From Lamellibrachia columna (lineage: Eukaryota > Annelida > Polychaeta > Sabellida > Siboglinidae), in the NCBI GenBank assembly GCA_963662155.1, contig OY759262.1, positions 61,107,010 to 61,171,009 of the forward strand: a stretch of 64,000 nt of DNA, written 5' to 3'. Shown one piece after another: positions 1 to 14,800 of this stretch. Positions within the stretch are counted from its first letter, which is position 1, and every line of letters begins with the position of its first letter. The notes beneath the pieces are model-generated. The model had not been told where the DNA came from. It ran no database searches and was given only the letters and a program-made list of their open reading frames with translations. The position numbers and the translations under genes are program-made.

Positions 1-2376
1 TCTTGTTTATTTGTACTACTGCACTGTAAGTGGTGGCAATAAATATAGATTCCATAAATGCAGCTACAACAGTAATGGGAAAACTGACTGTGATGTCACC
101 CTTGCAGTGATGTCACCCTTGCAGTGATGTCACCCTTGCAGTGGTGCAGTGACCATGAATCAGCCACTGTGCCTTTGTCTCAGTACTGTCCAGCTGTCAC
201 CCTTGAAGTCCAGTCTTCTGCAGACCCTTGGCAAGTCTTAATGACATCAAGCTGTGGGAGAGAAGGGTTGTGATTAGATAATGTTCTGTGTTTTCTTTGC
301 CTCCCTGTGGAATATGTTGTCATGTTGACTGGACCTTCACAAAGACCAAGACAGTCCCCACCGACCAGCAGTGCTGATATCAGGCTCTGGCAGACAGACC
401 ATGTTGGATCAATATTTAGTTGACATTCTTGTTTCACTTGTCGTTAGCACCAGTTGTTGTCATTCCAATTAACAGCTTGTTAGTATCCCTACTAGTCTCC
501 CTTCATGTCTCCTAAGCTCCTCTGTTAAGTCTCTCCTATTCCTTTAATAGCTATCACCTCGTCAATGCTTCCTTTTTGGGCAAATTGTGTATCATTCTTC
601 CAACTCCTTACTGCTCTTTCCCACACCTCCCATCTAACATCTTTCCTCTCCTGTCTAGTGTTTCCCAACTCCCCCCTGACCTCATCCCTCCTCCCATGGG
701 TGGAGTAGAACTCACAAAGGCGGTTAATTGTTGGAAGATGGATGATGAAAACATTAGACTGACTTCTTCAGGGAAAAAACATCCCCTACTCCATTAATCC
801 AGCTCTGGTTTCTGACTAAGACGAATGACCAGAACATTGTATCAGCTTCACAGAGGATGGATTGAGTGGCCTGGGGAGTCATGGAAATACTCTCGGGTTA
901 CCACTAAATATGTCTGTACATATCACACATGATTCACTGTAAGGTTTAATGATACCCTAGATGGATGCAGCTATTTTTATTTTCTTGAAAGTTCCAGGGT
1001 TTGACAATAAGCTTCATCTCCACTTTCCCCATGGACAGGTTCTACTCTACTTTTTTAATCTCTGTCAGGTGCAGTGTCTGGTGGCATTGTCAATCCTGGC
1101 CCCACCAGTAATCCTGTCCTTTGTTTCTGTCAGCAGCTTGATGTCATTGGCTGGTCTTTCAGGCCACTTCTTTACACTGTTAATGGACTTTATTCTTTGC
1201 CCGTCTCCAGCTTGATGTCATTGGCTGGTCTTTCAGGCCACTTCTTTACACTGTTAATGGACTTTATTCTTTGCCCATCTCCAGCTTGATGTCATTGGCT
1301 GGTCTTTCAGGCCACTTATTTACACTGTTAATGGACTTTATTCTTTGCCCGTCTCCAGCTTGATGTCATTGGCTGGTCTTTCAGGCCACTTCTTTACACT
1401 GTTAATGGACTTTATTCTTTGCCCATCTCCAGCTTGATGTCATTGGCTGGTCTTTCAGGCCACTTATTTACACTGTTAATGGACTTTATTCTTTGCCTGT
1501 CTCCAGCTTTGTGTCATTTCATCATTTTCCTTCAATTCTGTTTTTTTCCGATCTTTTTACTCATTGCATATGCTGGAAATTGTACCTGTCTGTTTCTTAT
1601 CGTTTCCAGTAATTGTCTTTGATGTCTTTGTACAACCTCTTCATTTGTGATATGTCGTGTCAAAGGAATGTTTTTTATTCTCCCTAGGAATCATGATTCT
1701 GCTCCGTAGCCTTATCTATTTTCTGGGTTTCTCTTCCATGTTACAATATAGACCAGGCATAGCACTTGAGGTCACTTATCCTTTGTTAGTACATTGTATA
1801 TATCTTTGTAAAATAAATACACAGTAGATACATTATAATATATGTGCATATATGTGTTGTGTATATGTGACATGTGTAGAATGTGTGATACTGATAATCC
1901 AGTGTAATACCTTTTTTCGAAGAAAATGTGTATTCCAGGAGCTTGTAAATATGTTCTATGACCCTTAACCCTGACCCTGCTTCTTGTGATGACATATCCT
2001 CTGTGACCCTCTTATCAATGTTTGCATAGGTTACTTGGTCGGGATAATTGACTTTGTTTTTATCAAAAGCAAGATCTTAAATTTGACATGACTATTAATG
2101 GCTGCATTTATCATTTTAATTTTATTTATGTCAATTTTATTTCTCGCTCATGATAAGGATGGTGTACATATCACAATGGGTGACAAAGGGCATTGTTTAA
2201 CACGCTGTTGATGTTGTTAATGTGTTTAAAGTATTTTTACAAGCACATTTGTGACACATAAATTTACCCATTACATCACTCTCTGCTGCCAAGAAACACA
2301 GCTTTGTCTTTAGAAATGGAAAGGAAATGTGTGAAATAAACATGCTATATTATATTATTATTTTGTTTGTTTTAAG
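1..2376 (+). other. PTK7 intron upstream of exon a
   Basis: No Ig1 or signal-peptide exon is visible here. It contains three near-identical 17-base copies (gtgatgtcacccttgcag) at 93-142, a 74-bp tandem array at 1135-1518 and otherwise unremarkable AT-rich sequence. Confidence 0.6.
1135..1518. repeat. 74-bp tandem repeat, 5 copies
   Basis: Units starting agcttgatgtcattggctgg at 1135, 1209, 1283, 1357 and 1431, with a partial sixth at 1505. The copies are nearly identical, alternating cccgtctc and cccatctc in a two-unit pattern. Confidence 0.95.
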
Positions 2377-2515
2377 GGATCAGTAAAACAGCCGAAGTAC
2401 AGCTGAAACACCCAAAGGAAGTATCGGGGATCGCTGAGAGAGTCAATCTCACATTGAAATGTCACGCAGAGGGAAATCCAGAGCCACATTTTGAATGGTA
2501 CAAGAACAAAATAAG
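2377..2515 (+). CDS. PTK7: PTK7 exon a: Ig2, first half
   Basis: Acceptor ttttaag, donor ataag|gtgag. It enters two bases into a codon-completing position (phase 1 before it) and ends after two bases of an Arg codon. It encodes the Ig B-strand cysteine (TLKCHAEG) and core tryptophan (FEWYKNK). The preceding exon is outside the window. Confidence 0.9.
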
Positions 2516-5500
2516 GTGAGAACTGATGTCATTAGCATCGGGTCTGTTTCTTCCTGTTTGTTGACGTTTTGTATGGGTATAATATATTGTAGTCTTTAGT
2601 GTCAAGGTATAATGACTGCTCACAGCAGTTCAAACAAATAAAACAGTATCTGAGCAAACGTCACAGGTTACAAAGACACACAGAAGGTTTACTTTGTCTG
2701 ATTCAGGATGTGTGTGGAGTCTTGCTGGATCTGATCCAGGATGTAAATTGTCTCTTGTGTTTTTAAGTCCATGAAAAGGTCTTTAAAACGAGAACTTTTA
2801 AAGAAAAGTCTTAAAAAGGTCTTATATTTGATTTCACCAAACTATGCCTAGGCCATTGTTCTACAAAAGTAGAGTGGACTGCATGTTGCTGAGCGATATG
2901 CCTTAATCAAATTATACAGTTTGATTACCAAATATAAAAATGGCTTCTAGAGGGTGTTTGAATGAAATTTCTTTATTATTTTGTATTGAATTTGTCATGG
3001 AAAAAGGTCTTACATTTTAGAAGTTCTGGTCTTAAAAAATGTCCAGTGATTGAATTAATTTGTGCCGAACACTTAAGCAAATTATTTAAAAACTGAATCA
3101 TAGTGAATATTGCAGGTCATACAGATTAAAAACAACATTAAAAAAAACTGAAATATCTCCCTTGGATGGATTGACGTTCCGGCTTCATGGCATGTAATAC
3201 TTGACATGGAGATTACCTCTCAAGAAACTGTTGGTATTCATTCCAAGCATATTCATTCTGTAGTGACGTCGGTGTCATCAGTTTGCAAATGACATCTGAA
3301 TGAGTTGGTCAGAATATATTCGGAATGAATATAAAAAATTCTTGAGATTTTCATCTCGTCAAACTAAAATATCAGCTAAAAGTAATTTTTTTTATGCAGT
3401 TAATGTAAAACCAAGAAAAAAAATATCTCCAATATGAAGTTCCTTGGCACAGTATAAGAATGTGTGTTTAGACTTTAGACGTGTGATTTAATGCTACCTA
3501 CCTGCTGGCTTGTACTCAGTCCACTTTGTAGTGTGTTCACACTTGTCAGAAGCATAGATTCATTGCCCAAGTAGCATAGTAAATTACAGTAAAACCTGCT
3601 TTTATGTGTGACATCTGAAGTGTGAGATGAGTACCTCTGTGGGGAAGTCATACATTCACTGTCAGCGTTCCTGTCCAGGGTGTGCTTGGTGCTAAAATTT
3701 GTAATTGTTACTGCAATTCTTGTGATATCAGGGCTTCAATCGAGGTGAATGTCGTACATCAAGTCCATCTGTTAAATCGAACCTAAATTGTTCTCCAAGT
3801 AATTGATGTTGTTCGTAAGGCAGTTCAATCAGAAATGTTAAGCATACCTATCAAGTTGCCCTCTTTTGATAGTAGGTTTGCACCTTTTGACCCAATATCC
3901 CCTTTCTCACCCAGCTCTAAATTTCATGTTCTGTCAAATTGCCAAACTTCAGCATCTGACGATCAAAATTTCGGTGACATTTTTATATTTACCCCTTTTT
4001 ATCTATAGCAAATTGATGCTTGAGGAAATTCCTGTCAGTCAGTGGTGAGCCAGCTTTCTCCTATATCTGGACCAGCTGACTGTGTCCAGTGGTCAGATTA
4101 TGTCCACTTATGATTTATAAATGGCCATAATCAGACGTTCATTCAGTTCATGTAAACACTGACTTGGCCTCTCACACAACAAGGCAGGCAACCTCAGGCT
4201 GTCCTCAGTTGCTCAGTAAACCATCAACAACTGAGAGAACTGCTCAGCTGGATACTCAGTGAATCAAGAACAGCTGAGAGAACCACTCAGCCAGTTGCTC
4301 AATCAACAATAGCTGAGTGAACTTCTCAGCTAGTTGCTCAGTGAGCCAATCACTGCTGAAGGGGCTGCTCAGCTATTTGCTCAGTGAGCCAATAACTGCT
4401 GAAGGGGCTGCTCAGCTAGTTGCTCAATGAGCCAATAACTGCTGAAGGGGCTGCTCAGCTATTTGCTCAGTCACTGATGACAACTGACAGAGCTGCTCAG
4501 TAGGTTGGTTATCACAGAAGGTGCTGTGACTGTCAAGTCAACTGTCAAGTCAACTGTCAAGTCAACTGTTAAGTCAACTGTCAAGTCAACTGTCAAGTCA
4601 ACTGTCAAATCAACTGTCAAGTCAACTGTCAAGTCAACTGTCAAGTCAACTGTCAAGTCAACTGTCAAGTCAACTGTCAAGTCAACTGTCAAGTCAACTG
4701 TCAAGTCAACTGTCAAGTCAACTGTCAAGTCAACTGTCAAGTCAACTGTCAAGTCAACTGTCAAGTCAACTGTCAAGTCAACTGTCAAGTCAACTGTCAA
4801 GTCAACTGTCAAGTCAACTGTCAAGTCAACTGTCAAGTCAACTGTCAAGTCAACTGTCAAGTCAACTGTCAAGTCAACTGTCAATTCAACTGTCAATTCA
4901 ACTGTCAAGTCAACTGACAACACTTTACAAACACAGCTCCATTCTGGTTGTGTTGTGTTGTGTTGCGCTCTGCTGCGGTTGTTTTCTCTGCTGGAAGTTT
5001 TCTGCATTAACATTCTCTGCATTATATGGCAGGCCGATAGAGCCATAGACGCAGTAAACGTTACGTGTTGAATTATATCTCAACACGTTGAGATATCAAT
5101 CAATGAGGACTCGGAGAAATTAACACATTGAATTATCAACCAATGAGGACTTGAAGAAATTAATGCGTTGAATTATCAAATAATGAGGACTTGAAGAAAT
5201 TAATGCATTGAATTATATCTTAACGCGTTGAATTATCAACCAATGAGGACTCAAAGAAACTAACGCATTGAATTATCAACCAATGAGGACTCAAGGAAAT
5301 TAATGCATTGAATTAAATCTCAACGCATTGATATATCAACCAATGCAAACTCAAAGAAATTAACGTGTTGAGTTATCAACCAATGTGCATAGCTAAATGA
5401 GTCCTCATTGGTTGATAATTTAATGCGTTAATTTCTTCATGTTCTTATTGGTTGATATCTCATTGGTTGATATCTCAGCGCATTGAGATATAATTCAATG

Positions 5501-8500
5501 CGTTAGTTTCTTTTAGTCCACATTGACTAATAATTCAATGCATTAATTTCTCTGAGTCCTCATTGATTGATATCTCAACGTGTTGAGATATAATTCAACG
5601 CGTAACATTTACTGTGTTTATGGCTCTATTGGCCTGCCATAGCATTAGCACTACAATGCTCAGTTCTGAATCACAGAACTGTGCAAACAATGGATGCTAT
5701 GATTGGGTTCTATATAAAGTACACCTGTAACTGATAGCCAATTAGGCCATCCAAATATTTATCTGCTCAATACTCCATTCACACACTTGTTAAAACCAAT
5801 GCATGGCATGATATTTCAATGCCATTTATCATTGCACTGGATTCAGTATCTGTTATGAAACCACAACAAACTAATCTGCTTTCATTAGGTGCAGTGATTA
5901 ACACTGGGGGTCCATATTCCCACTGTCACACTTCTGTGAGTGTGATTGTAACTATAAAGCATCAGGTTACTCATTATCTCTCAACCCAGCTGTGAATGAG
6001 GTCTTGTCTAAGCACTGTTAATTGCTGTATCACAGCTGTGCAGAGACTAACCAGGGAAGCCCTAGCTTTTTTATTCCCATGTTGGTGAAATGGAATGATT
6101 TGAGCTGTTTACCTCCTAATTGTTGGTGTTGGGTTTTGTGTATTTGATACCAAAGTGAAACGAAGCAGGGTTGAAATATCATCATTGCCCACGTAAGTAG
6201 AACAGTGGGATATGTATGAAAGACCCACAATACTGTATGGTTTTTGTTGCACCTCTGGCGGTAGGGACATTTCATCTCAAGAAGATTATAAAATCAGCTG
6301 TAAAATAAGAATCTGGGACATTTTGCTAATGGGTTTTTAGCCAGCAGACATTTCTCCAATGGACACTTCCCCAATGGACACTTCCCCAATGGACACTTCC
6401 CCAATGGACACTTCCCCAATGGACATTTCATCAAAGGACTTTTTGCCAATAAATGAGGGACATTTCGCTAACTATAGTTTTTTTTATAGTTTTCACATTT
6501 ATTTTATTTGTATTTTTAAGAATTATTATATTTTTTTATTGAAATTAATTTCTTAATAAGTGGTGAATGTATCAAGATGTTGGGACATTAACAGTTATAG
6601 GGAAAGGAGGGATTGGGTGGAGGGAGAGAGGGAGGGATTGGGTGGAGGGAGGGATTGGGTGGAGGGAGAGAGGGAGGGATTAGGTGGAGGGAGAGAGTGA
6701 GGGATTGGGTGGAGGGAGAGAGGGAAGGTTGGGTGGAAGGAGAGAGGGAGGGTTGGGTGGAAGGAGAGAGGGAGGGATTGGGTGGAGGGAGAGAGGGAGG
6801 GATTGGGTGGAGGGAGAGAGGGAAGGTTGGGTGGAAGGAGAGAGGGGGGGAAGCAAGAAACCTATTGATTGCTGAATGTGATGTTACAGAAATCGTAATA
6901 ACAAAAACATGATGGCATGTATACTTGACAGCTGTCATTACTCTCGCATACAGTCGCTATTAAACTTGCCTCTGGGCTGACAATGTCTACAAAAAGCTGG
7001 CTGTTATATCGGCAATATGTTACGTGAAATGGAAAAATAAATGTCATGTGGTCTATTACAGTTTGACGTGACATTGCCTGGGCACTGACAGAGGGCTGTC
7101 ATTAGTGATTACACACACATTCATAACAATACTAATGCAGGATTTCACGTAAGATATATTGCCCTTATTTATCATTTATGAAAGGCTATGCTTTTTACAA
7201 CAAGCATTTATGTAAAATGCAATTAAGTACTCTTACATCTCAAGTGCAGTGGTGTCACAATTGACATGATCTGTAAGCACGTGGATGCCTTTTTGATGGA
7301 TAACCATTTTCATACATGTATGAATATAATTTTGCTAATGATATATACAAATAATTGAGCAGTTTATCTTATTGAAGCAGCATAGAGGTAATATTTCGAA
7401 TACTATCTACGTATTGCCATCTTATAAATTCTCACAGCAAGAACCGAAGCAGTACAAGAACTACTCAACATAACACCTAAGTGAACTATCAGGAAGAATA
7501 ACTGGTTATTTGCAAAGTTTACAATCCAACATCATGTTGACATTGCATACCGCATGGCAAGGTCAATATTCATAAACAGATAATGACCAAACCATATTAA
7601 AACATTTAGGTTCATTAAGATGTTAAAATAGATAATATAGTTGATGCTACACAGTGCAGTGGTTGAATGTAGCATGCTTTTGCAATAACAAAACATCAGA
7701 TTTGTACCTTTGACACAATATTTTCATACTTAAATGTTATTCATTGTTCGTGCGTTTTACAGATTATTTTCGAGCGACAGACTGAAGTTTCCACGGAGTC
7801 GCCTGAAGTTGACAGGTATCACAGCCGTTGACAATGGCGTCTACTCGTGCAAGGCCAAGAACACAGCTGGGCAGGTGGTCAGCATCGACAACTTTCTGCT
7901 CAATGTCCCTGGTAGGTGGCACCACTAGTTCATCACTGTTTGCTTCACAGTGATAGGTCATGAATTGTTTAGCCATTGGCGAACATGTCAATATTTTTTC
8001 GTCATGTGCGCAAAATAATGATTTGGATTCTGTCAAAACTTTTTACTTGTCATGTGACATTGTCGTGCTGTTGAATTATCATTAGATATTAGTTATAATT
8101 TTGAGGAAATGAACGTGAGAGATGCTTCCCATCATGCATCACCAACATTTGGTTGGTTCCCATGCAAGGAGTCTTTTACTTTTCAACTGTCTAAATGCTG
8201 GTAACCAACCACTAGAAATTTAAGTTTTCAACCAGCAAAATTGTTCTAGTACTAAGATAGGGCAATGTTTTTGTCATGCACTTTACTCAGCTAACATTAA
8301 ACCCAGAATTTATATTGGAATCAACCCATAGAATACCCAGGGAACATTGCCTGTAAGAAAGACAGGATTTGCAGGAGTTTTGTTTGGAGGCAATCCACCA
8401 TGTTCTGTTTTTCTTTCTCTATTTTTCATTTCTTGGTAAAACATTGGGCTCACGCATCTATGATGAGAGCCCAGAGTAGCTGGCATGTTCAGTGCATCAT

Positions 8501-8817
8501 CACCAGTTTCCTGGTGCAATTAGCAGCGTTTTGTGCAACTGGGTCATTTCCGAAAAATGTGGCATGTATAGTGCAAGAGGTTGAGGGGAGACAGTGCTCC
8601 CAGATCCCATCTGTCTGAATCATGTGGCAGTTGAAGTGGAAGATCCTGCACATGGGGTAACTGTGTAGCCTGTTAGGGGGTCCCAGTCTTCTGCACTGTG
8701 CCACTGGCACAAGGATGTTCACCTTTCAGTCGAATAGAACTGGATACATGATTTATTTGTAGCAGGCTTCAAACTAGGCACAGTTATTTTTTTATTTGAC
8801 TAAAACATTAATTATCC

Positions 8818-8848
<31 letters not shown>

Positions 8849-11800
8849 GTTGTTGTCTGGAGGACGGGTCCCATGACAGTTGTTGTCTGGAGGACAGGTC
8901 CCATGAAAGTTGTTGTCTGGAGCATGGGTCCCATGACAGTTGTTGTCTGTAGGACGAGTCCCATGACAGTTGTTGTTTGGAGGACGGGTCCCGTGACAGT
9001 TGTTGTCTGGAGGACGGGTCCCGTGACAGTTGTTGTCTGGAGGACGGGTCCCGTGACAGTTGTTGTCTGGAGGATGGGTCCCGTGACAGTTGTTCAGTTT
9101 TTCTCCATATGTCATACCCTTTACAAGTTCAGGAATTCTCATCCCAAATTTAGACTCAAGTTGTTTAGGATGCATCATGCATGATCCCAAATGTACTTGC
9201 ATAATACAATATTTTGCATTACTAACTGACATAATTGAGGTCTGAATTCGCATTTGTTTGCAAAATGTGATACCCCTGAGCTTGGATTGATAAAGTAACC
9301 AGCTCTTTCACTTCAGTCTGTCTACATTTTAGTCAGCTCCAGTAATAATAAATTCATTTTCATGAGTTATGGCTGGTTTAGACTGTGTGTTAGGGAAATG
9401 CGTTTGCACCTGGCTGAAAGGCTGGTTGTACATCATTCTCATGTGCAGAAGTAGTGGGCAGAAAAGACTAGGACTTCCACTGGTTGGAGGAATATTGATT
9501 GTAGAAGGTTCTCCGGTATGAAGCACAGTAATCGTTGCCACATCTTCACTGGATGGCAGCAGCATCGGAGATATCAGCATATTTTAGAGTCTGTAAATAT
9601 TAATTAATTAATTAAATTAATGGGTGTATACCCTTAGAGGGTAGAACTGGCACCCTTAGAGGGTAGAACTGGCATAGTGAACCATATTGAACATGCGTGA
9701 AGTGTCATTTTTTTCTCGAGAAGAACACATTACACATGAAAGAGTTTCATGTTGTGTGAGGGCGTATTCCCCTGTCTCCTTCCATTCAATGTGGTCTACT
9801 GTTTCTGTTGAGAAATCTGATCAGCCCTGTTGTCAGCTGTTCACTGGTTCACACAGTTTTTATGGCCCACCCAAGTAACATCGAAAGCACAGACCAAGTG
9901 TTGCTTCCCATAGGGGAGATAGCAACAGGGATGAAGGGCGATTACCCAAACCCGCTCTTAGTGTAGAGTTCAAGCACATGGAGGATGGTTTCAGACTCAG
10001 TCAGTGCATAGACTGTTGTGGGGTAGGGTAGAGGTGGTGGGGCGATGGTGGGGTTATTTGACATGTAGCCTTAGGGGTAAAATATGGTGCAATTTGAGAT
10101 GCACTGTACTAATGACTTTCTGGGAACCTGTTGGGGCAACAAGGGTATGTGTTCAACACACCCTGGAAATGGCATTAATAATTTATTTTAACCTTAGGGC
10201 ATGACCCTCACTGGGGCCTTGCCTCACCGGGGCCTCACTTCACTGGGGCCTCATGTTCTGATCACAAATTTGTGTTTGAAGTTACTCAGGGTTGGCAGCA
10301 TTGCACGCAGGCCAAATTGTGGATGGTTAGTAAAATAGTTATGTTAAGCAATAAGTTATATTCAGTTTCTATGCCAACCCAGGGAACATCCAAGTATCAA
10401 TGCCACCCTCTAACCTTTACCTTCTTGTTATTACCCCTTCTTGTCATTGACTTTCTTCCACTAATTAACCCTCTTTTAATCCTAGTTCCTCCTCTTGTTC
10501 CTCATACTAGCTATTCTTTTCCTTCTGCCACAAACACTTGTTATTCTAGTCATCATACCCCTGTAGGGCTTGTCAGCCTCAATCCAAATAGAAACCTTAC
10601 CCTGCTGTCATTCTTGGGCCTGTCAGCACCAATATACCCTGCCTCTGATAGACACCCCGAGTCTGTAGTCCTCTTGTCTTCTGGGTGGTCAAAAGTTCAT
10701 GGTTCACTGGTGTAATTTAAGTTGTTGATTGTTGTAAACATGGTTTACATTATGTTTTTGGTCTGACTAGGAATACTAAGTCTTAGTCCAATTTGCAGAA
10801 ATTCTTGATTGACATTGTTAGAGAACTTATATCAGTATTATATTTAGAAGTTGACATTGAAATCCTTTCCTAAACATTTCTTATGCATAAATGCAGTTGT
10901 AAGCAATACTTATATTACTCTTAATCCTTTGGTGCCACTGTCGTGCACACCTGCTAACAGACTGCTAACAGAAATCCATAAGATTGCAAACAAACCCGTA
11001 AGATTATCTATGTCTGCTGTCTGCCACACAAGCTCAGAAGTATCCCATCATGCAAACTGGGATATATTGATTGGATCTCGCCAGACTTTTGCACAGCTAA
11101 TTGCACACAGCTCAGATATTTGCGACAGTCACTCTACAGATGTGTTTTAAACTGATGATCTGTTCTTTGAATGCCATTTGGCAAATTGCGGCCGTATCTC
11201 GTAATACAAAAAAGCCTTGTTCCAAATGCACAAAATCACAGGGAATGCATCCTATGTCAAATTCAGAAAATCTGTAAGATTTGTGGATGTCTTTGATGTT
11301 GTAGGCATGGATGCTGCACACCTTGATCTCAAAGCCTTCACTAAAGTCCTGCTGGGGACTGAAGGGTCTGTTGCCTTCATGCACTGTCGCTATGACAATG
11401 CGATCGCAACAGACTGGTACTTCCACGAACGCAAACTCATCAATACAACCAATGGCAGGTAGGTGTATGCACATAGTACGAGTGCTTTTACCATTGGCAG
11501 GTAAGTCTAGAAGTCCCCTTGGCAAGTAGGTGTATGCACATAGTACGAGTACTTTTACCATTGGCAGGTAAGTCTAGAAGTCCCCTTGGCAAGTAGGTGT
11601 ATGCACATAGTACAAGTACTTTTACCATTGGCAGGTAAGTCTAGAAGTCCCCTTGGCAAGTAGGTGTACACACATACTACGGGTACTTTTATCATTGGCA
11701 GGTAAGTCCAGAAGTCCCCTTGGCAAGTAGGTTTACACACATACTACGGGTACTTTTATCATTGGCAGGTAAGTCTAGAAGTACCCTTGGTACTTCGATG

Positions 11801-14800
11801 AGACTCAGTAGACTGTCAATGAAGAGGAGCTGTGTTCAAATCTACTTGCTGCCAAGAAGACTCTCAATCCAAACCGTTGCTGTAGGAATTGTGACGATGG
11901 TACTGATAGCATTTCTAAAAATCGTGATGGCAACCCAAAATTATTCTTAACGTTAAAGCCCCTAGCAACTTGTCTCCGGAAGCAGACACTAATATTAGAA
12001 GATCAGGCAGCAATACCAGGTAAAGAGACACTTCCCCATGACAGGTTGATGACAGGCTGGTCTGCTGAATCAAGGTGAGTTTACAGGTACTCCACTTACA
12101 GTAGGGGAGATTAGAGTTAACTCTATGTTTGAGGTAGAATACACTAATGATTCATCAATTGAAACCAATGCTAAAAGTGAGTCAGGCGATTCCTCACCAT
12201 GCAAAAAATTACGATTCAGTTTTAATAAAAACTACAAACTTGTCGCCCAAGCCAACCGGATTCAGTCTTCGTACGCGGAGATCCCTCCATCACTGACATG
12301 TGCTGAATCCTGCCAACCAGCAACTAGAAATTGACACACAAAAAAGCCATGTTGCACGTGTGCCATATTTGCAAGTGTACCCCTTTCTCTATTCACAAGT
12401 ATCTTTTCAGGGTGCAAAACATCCTTGGAAGGTCTCAGAATCACTGCCACTTTATTTGTCTGCCATAAACCTGGAACTAATGTAGTGATGGTTACTGATC
12501 TGTCTCCAGTGGAAGGTGAACTTATCGCGTAAAACCAACATACAGTACATGGTTCATAGTTGCTTGTACTGCCACCTGGTGTACTCTTGAAGTGTCACAA
12601 GTGTTTGTCAGTTCACTACTTTGTTGATTGTTTATTCTCAGCAACAGCTTCATTCACTTCTTGTTAAATCTCGTTAAAAAGCCTGCCTGATTTTATGATT
12701 GATATGAAAATAGAGATTTGTTTATCACTGGAAGTCAGGGGAAAGCATGGACTAACGTTTTATGCAGTACTTGTGTGTGTCATGTTGTGACACACCTTTC
12801 ATCAACGTTTAAGTCATGTTGTCTCCCAGGGACGTTTCTTTTTCACTTCACTTGACTAAGTCTGTCCCATGTCATCAAGTCTAAGATTGGCTCTTTTGTC
12901 CAAGATTGTCCCTGGTCCTTTTGTCTTTAAGATTTGTCATCATGTCCAACATTGTCCATGATCCTTTGTCTGTGACTGTCCCAGGTCATCAAATTCTCCC
13001 TGCTGGTCACTCGTCTGACCATTGTCCCTTCATTTGAGTGGTCATTAGAGTGGCCATTATGGGCACAAAGGACAAGACTCCTCAAATGTGTGACAGCTGG
13101 ACACATGGAGTCAACCGATGACCATAATTACATTGTCCAGCAGACTGTCATCTATCATCCCTCTGTCCCCTGTCACCAGGCCCATGCACAAAGCCATAAG
13201 TCACCTAGTGGTCAGATGGTCAGAGACTGGTCAGTGAGGATAACATTGACCTGATGTGTCTATTGGCCATGTGAACCCATGTATGACCAGACACAGGCTT
13301 GTGCTCTGTGTCCTGTTGTTGAGCTGGCCAGTGTTGCCTGGGTTGTAAATCATCTTCCTCAATTATCTTGTCTTGTGGCATGTATTCCTTAGTAATTAAA
13401 AATCCATCCTCAATTGATTTTGCCCATCGCGAATTGGGTTCGTTGATGCTCAGATCTGTAGTGTGTGAATATACGCAGTTGGTTTAAGAAAAGTGTGCAT
13501 ACTTTGGTGGTTAAAATTATTAAAAGAATTAGACTTGCGTGAATAGCCTTGATTAGATCGCAAAAAGTGCACTGTCGCCTTTTTCCACAGTTTCAGTTCA
13601 GTCAAACCAGAATTAATTTAATAGTTTGATAGTTTCATCAAACGTAAATAACAAGTTTTCACAAATGAGCTTTGAATGAACTATTCCCTCTCAATGTACT
13701 ATTCCCTCTGAATGTGCTATTACCTCTGAATGTACTATTCCTTCTCAATGTACTATTCCCTCTCAATGTATTATTCCCTGTGTTCATCTATTGTAGGGTG
13801 ACCGTTTTAGCCAATGGCACTCTCGTCCTTAACCCTGTCAGACAGGAAGACAAGGGAATCTACAGATGCGATGGCATTAGTCAATCAGGACCTGACCAGA
13901 CATTCACCTCGGAACTTGTCCTATCCTGTAAGTATTCTGATTTTGAATATGCGATTTTTAATAACTCATGATATGCATTACAAATAAATAAAAAGTAAAA
14001 TAATGTTGGTTGGTGTGGGTGAGTAGAATGTGGTCACATACTTAATGTGGACCCTAAAAACGATGGACTACGAACTAGTGAAGCTGGCAGCGTAATGAAT
14101 GTTGGTTGGAAGGAATCGTGATGGGAGTGGCGAGACAAGAGAAAGGTTATGGATGAGACACAGCTGAAGTGTGCTAGAGGAGTGGTAGATCTACTGAATC
14201 CACACAAGACTTTAAGATTAATAACACAGAATGGGGAAATGACTGAGAGGGAGGAAGTGGGGAAATGACATGGGAGTCTACAGACAAGGAAGTTGTGTCT
14301 AGAACTATTTCGAGTAGTCCCCCACATGTGGCCGATCGATTAAGTTGTACATTTGTAAATCTGTAAATGTACATGCAAAATCTTAAGTTTTACCCATAAC
14401 TCTTAATGGATTTTCTAAAATTTGATGGTCTAAGGGGCATACGAGGCATTCCTTAGGATTTTGTGTATTTTGAACAAGGTTTTTTGCATTATGGGATATG
14501 GCTCGCATTTGTCAAATAGCAGCGAATAACAACTCATCTGTTCAAAATACGTCGGAAGACCAAATGTCACAAAGTTAAGTACTCCGTGTCCCCCAAGAGA
14601 TTTAGTTCTTGACTTTGTTCTTCAATGAGAATTTTTCTTGACATCTTCAGTGGGAGGCCTTCATTTTTTTTAATATGACATTAGTTAGCAGAAATATTAG
14701 CCTTGCAGTGTTTTTTCATTGTTTTCCTGTTTTTGTTTTGAAACACCGCATGCTATTCTGTCTTATTCTTATTTTCATTTGTCTCGTAGACAATAAGTTT

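Noticed and set aside
4471..5071. Overlapping 190-codon frames on both strands
   Set aside because: Produced by a 12-bp repeat without stops; symmetrical opening on both strands is the signature of periodicity, not coding.
10272..10715. 147-codon + strand frame rich in Leu/Pro
   Set aside because: Composition reflects a pyrimidine-rich intron stretch; no conserved motif, and exons b and c join without it.
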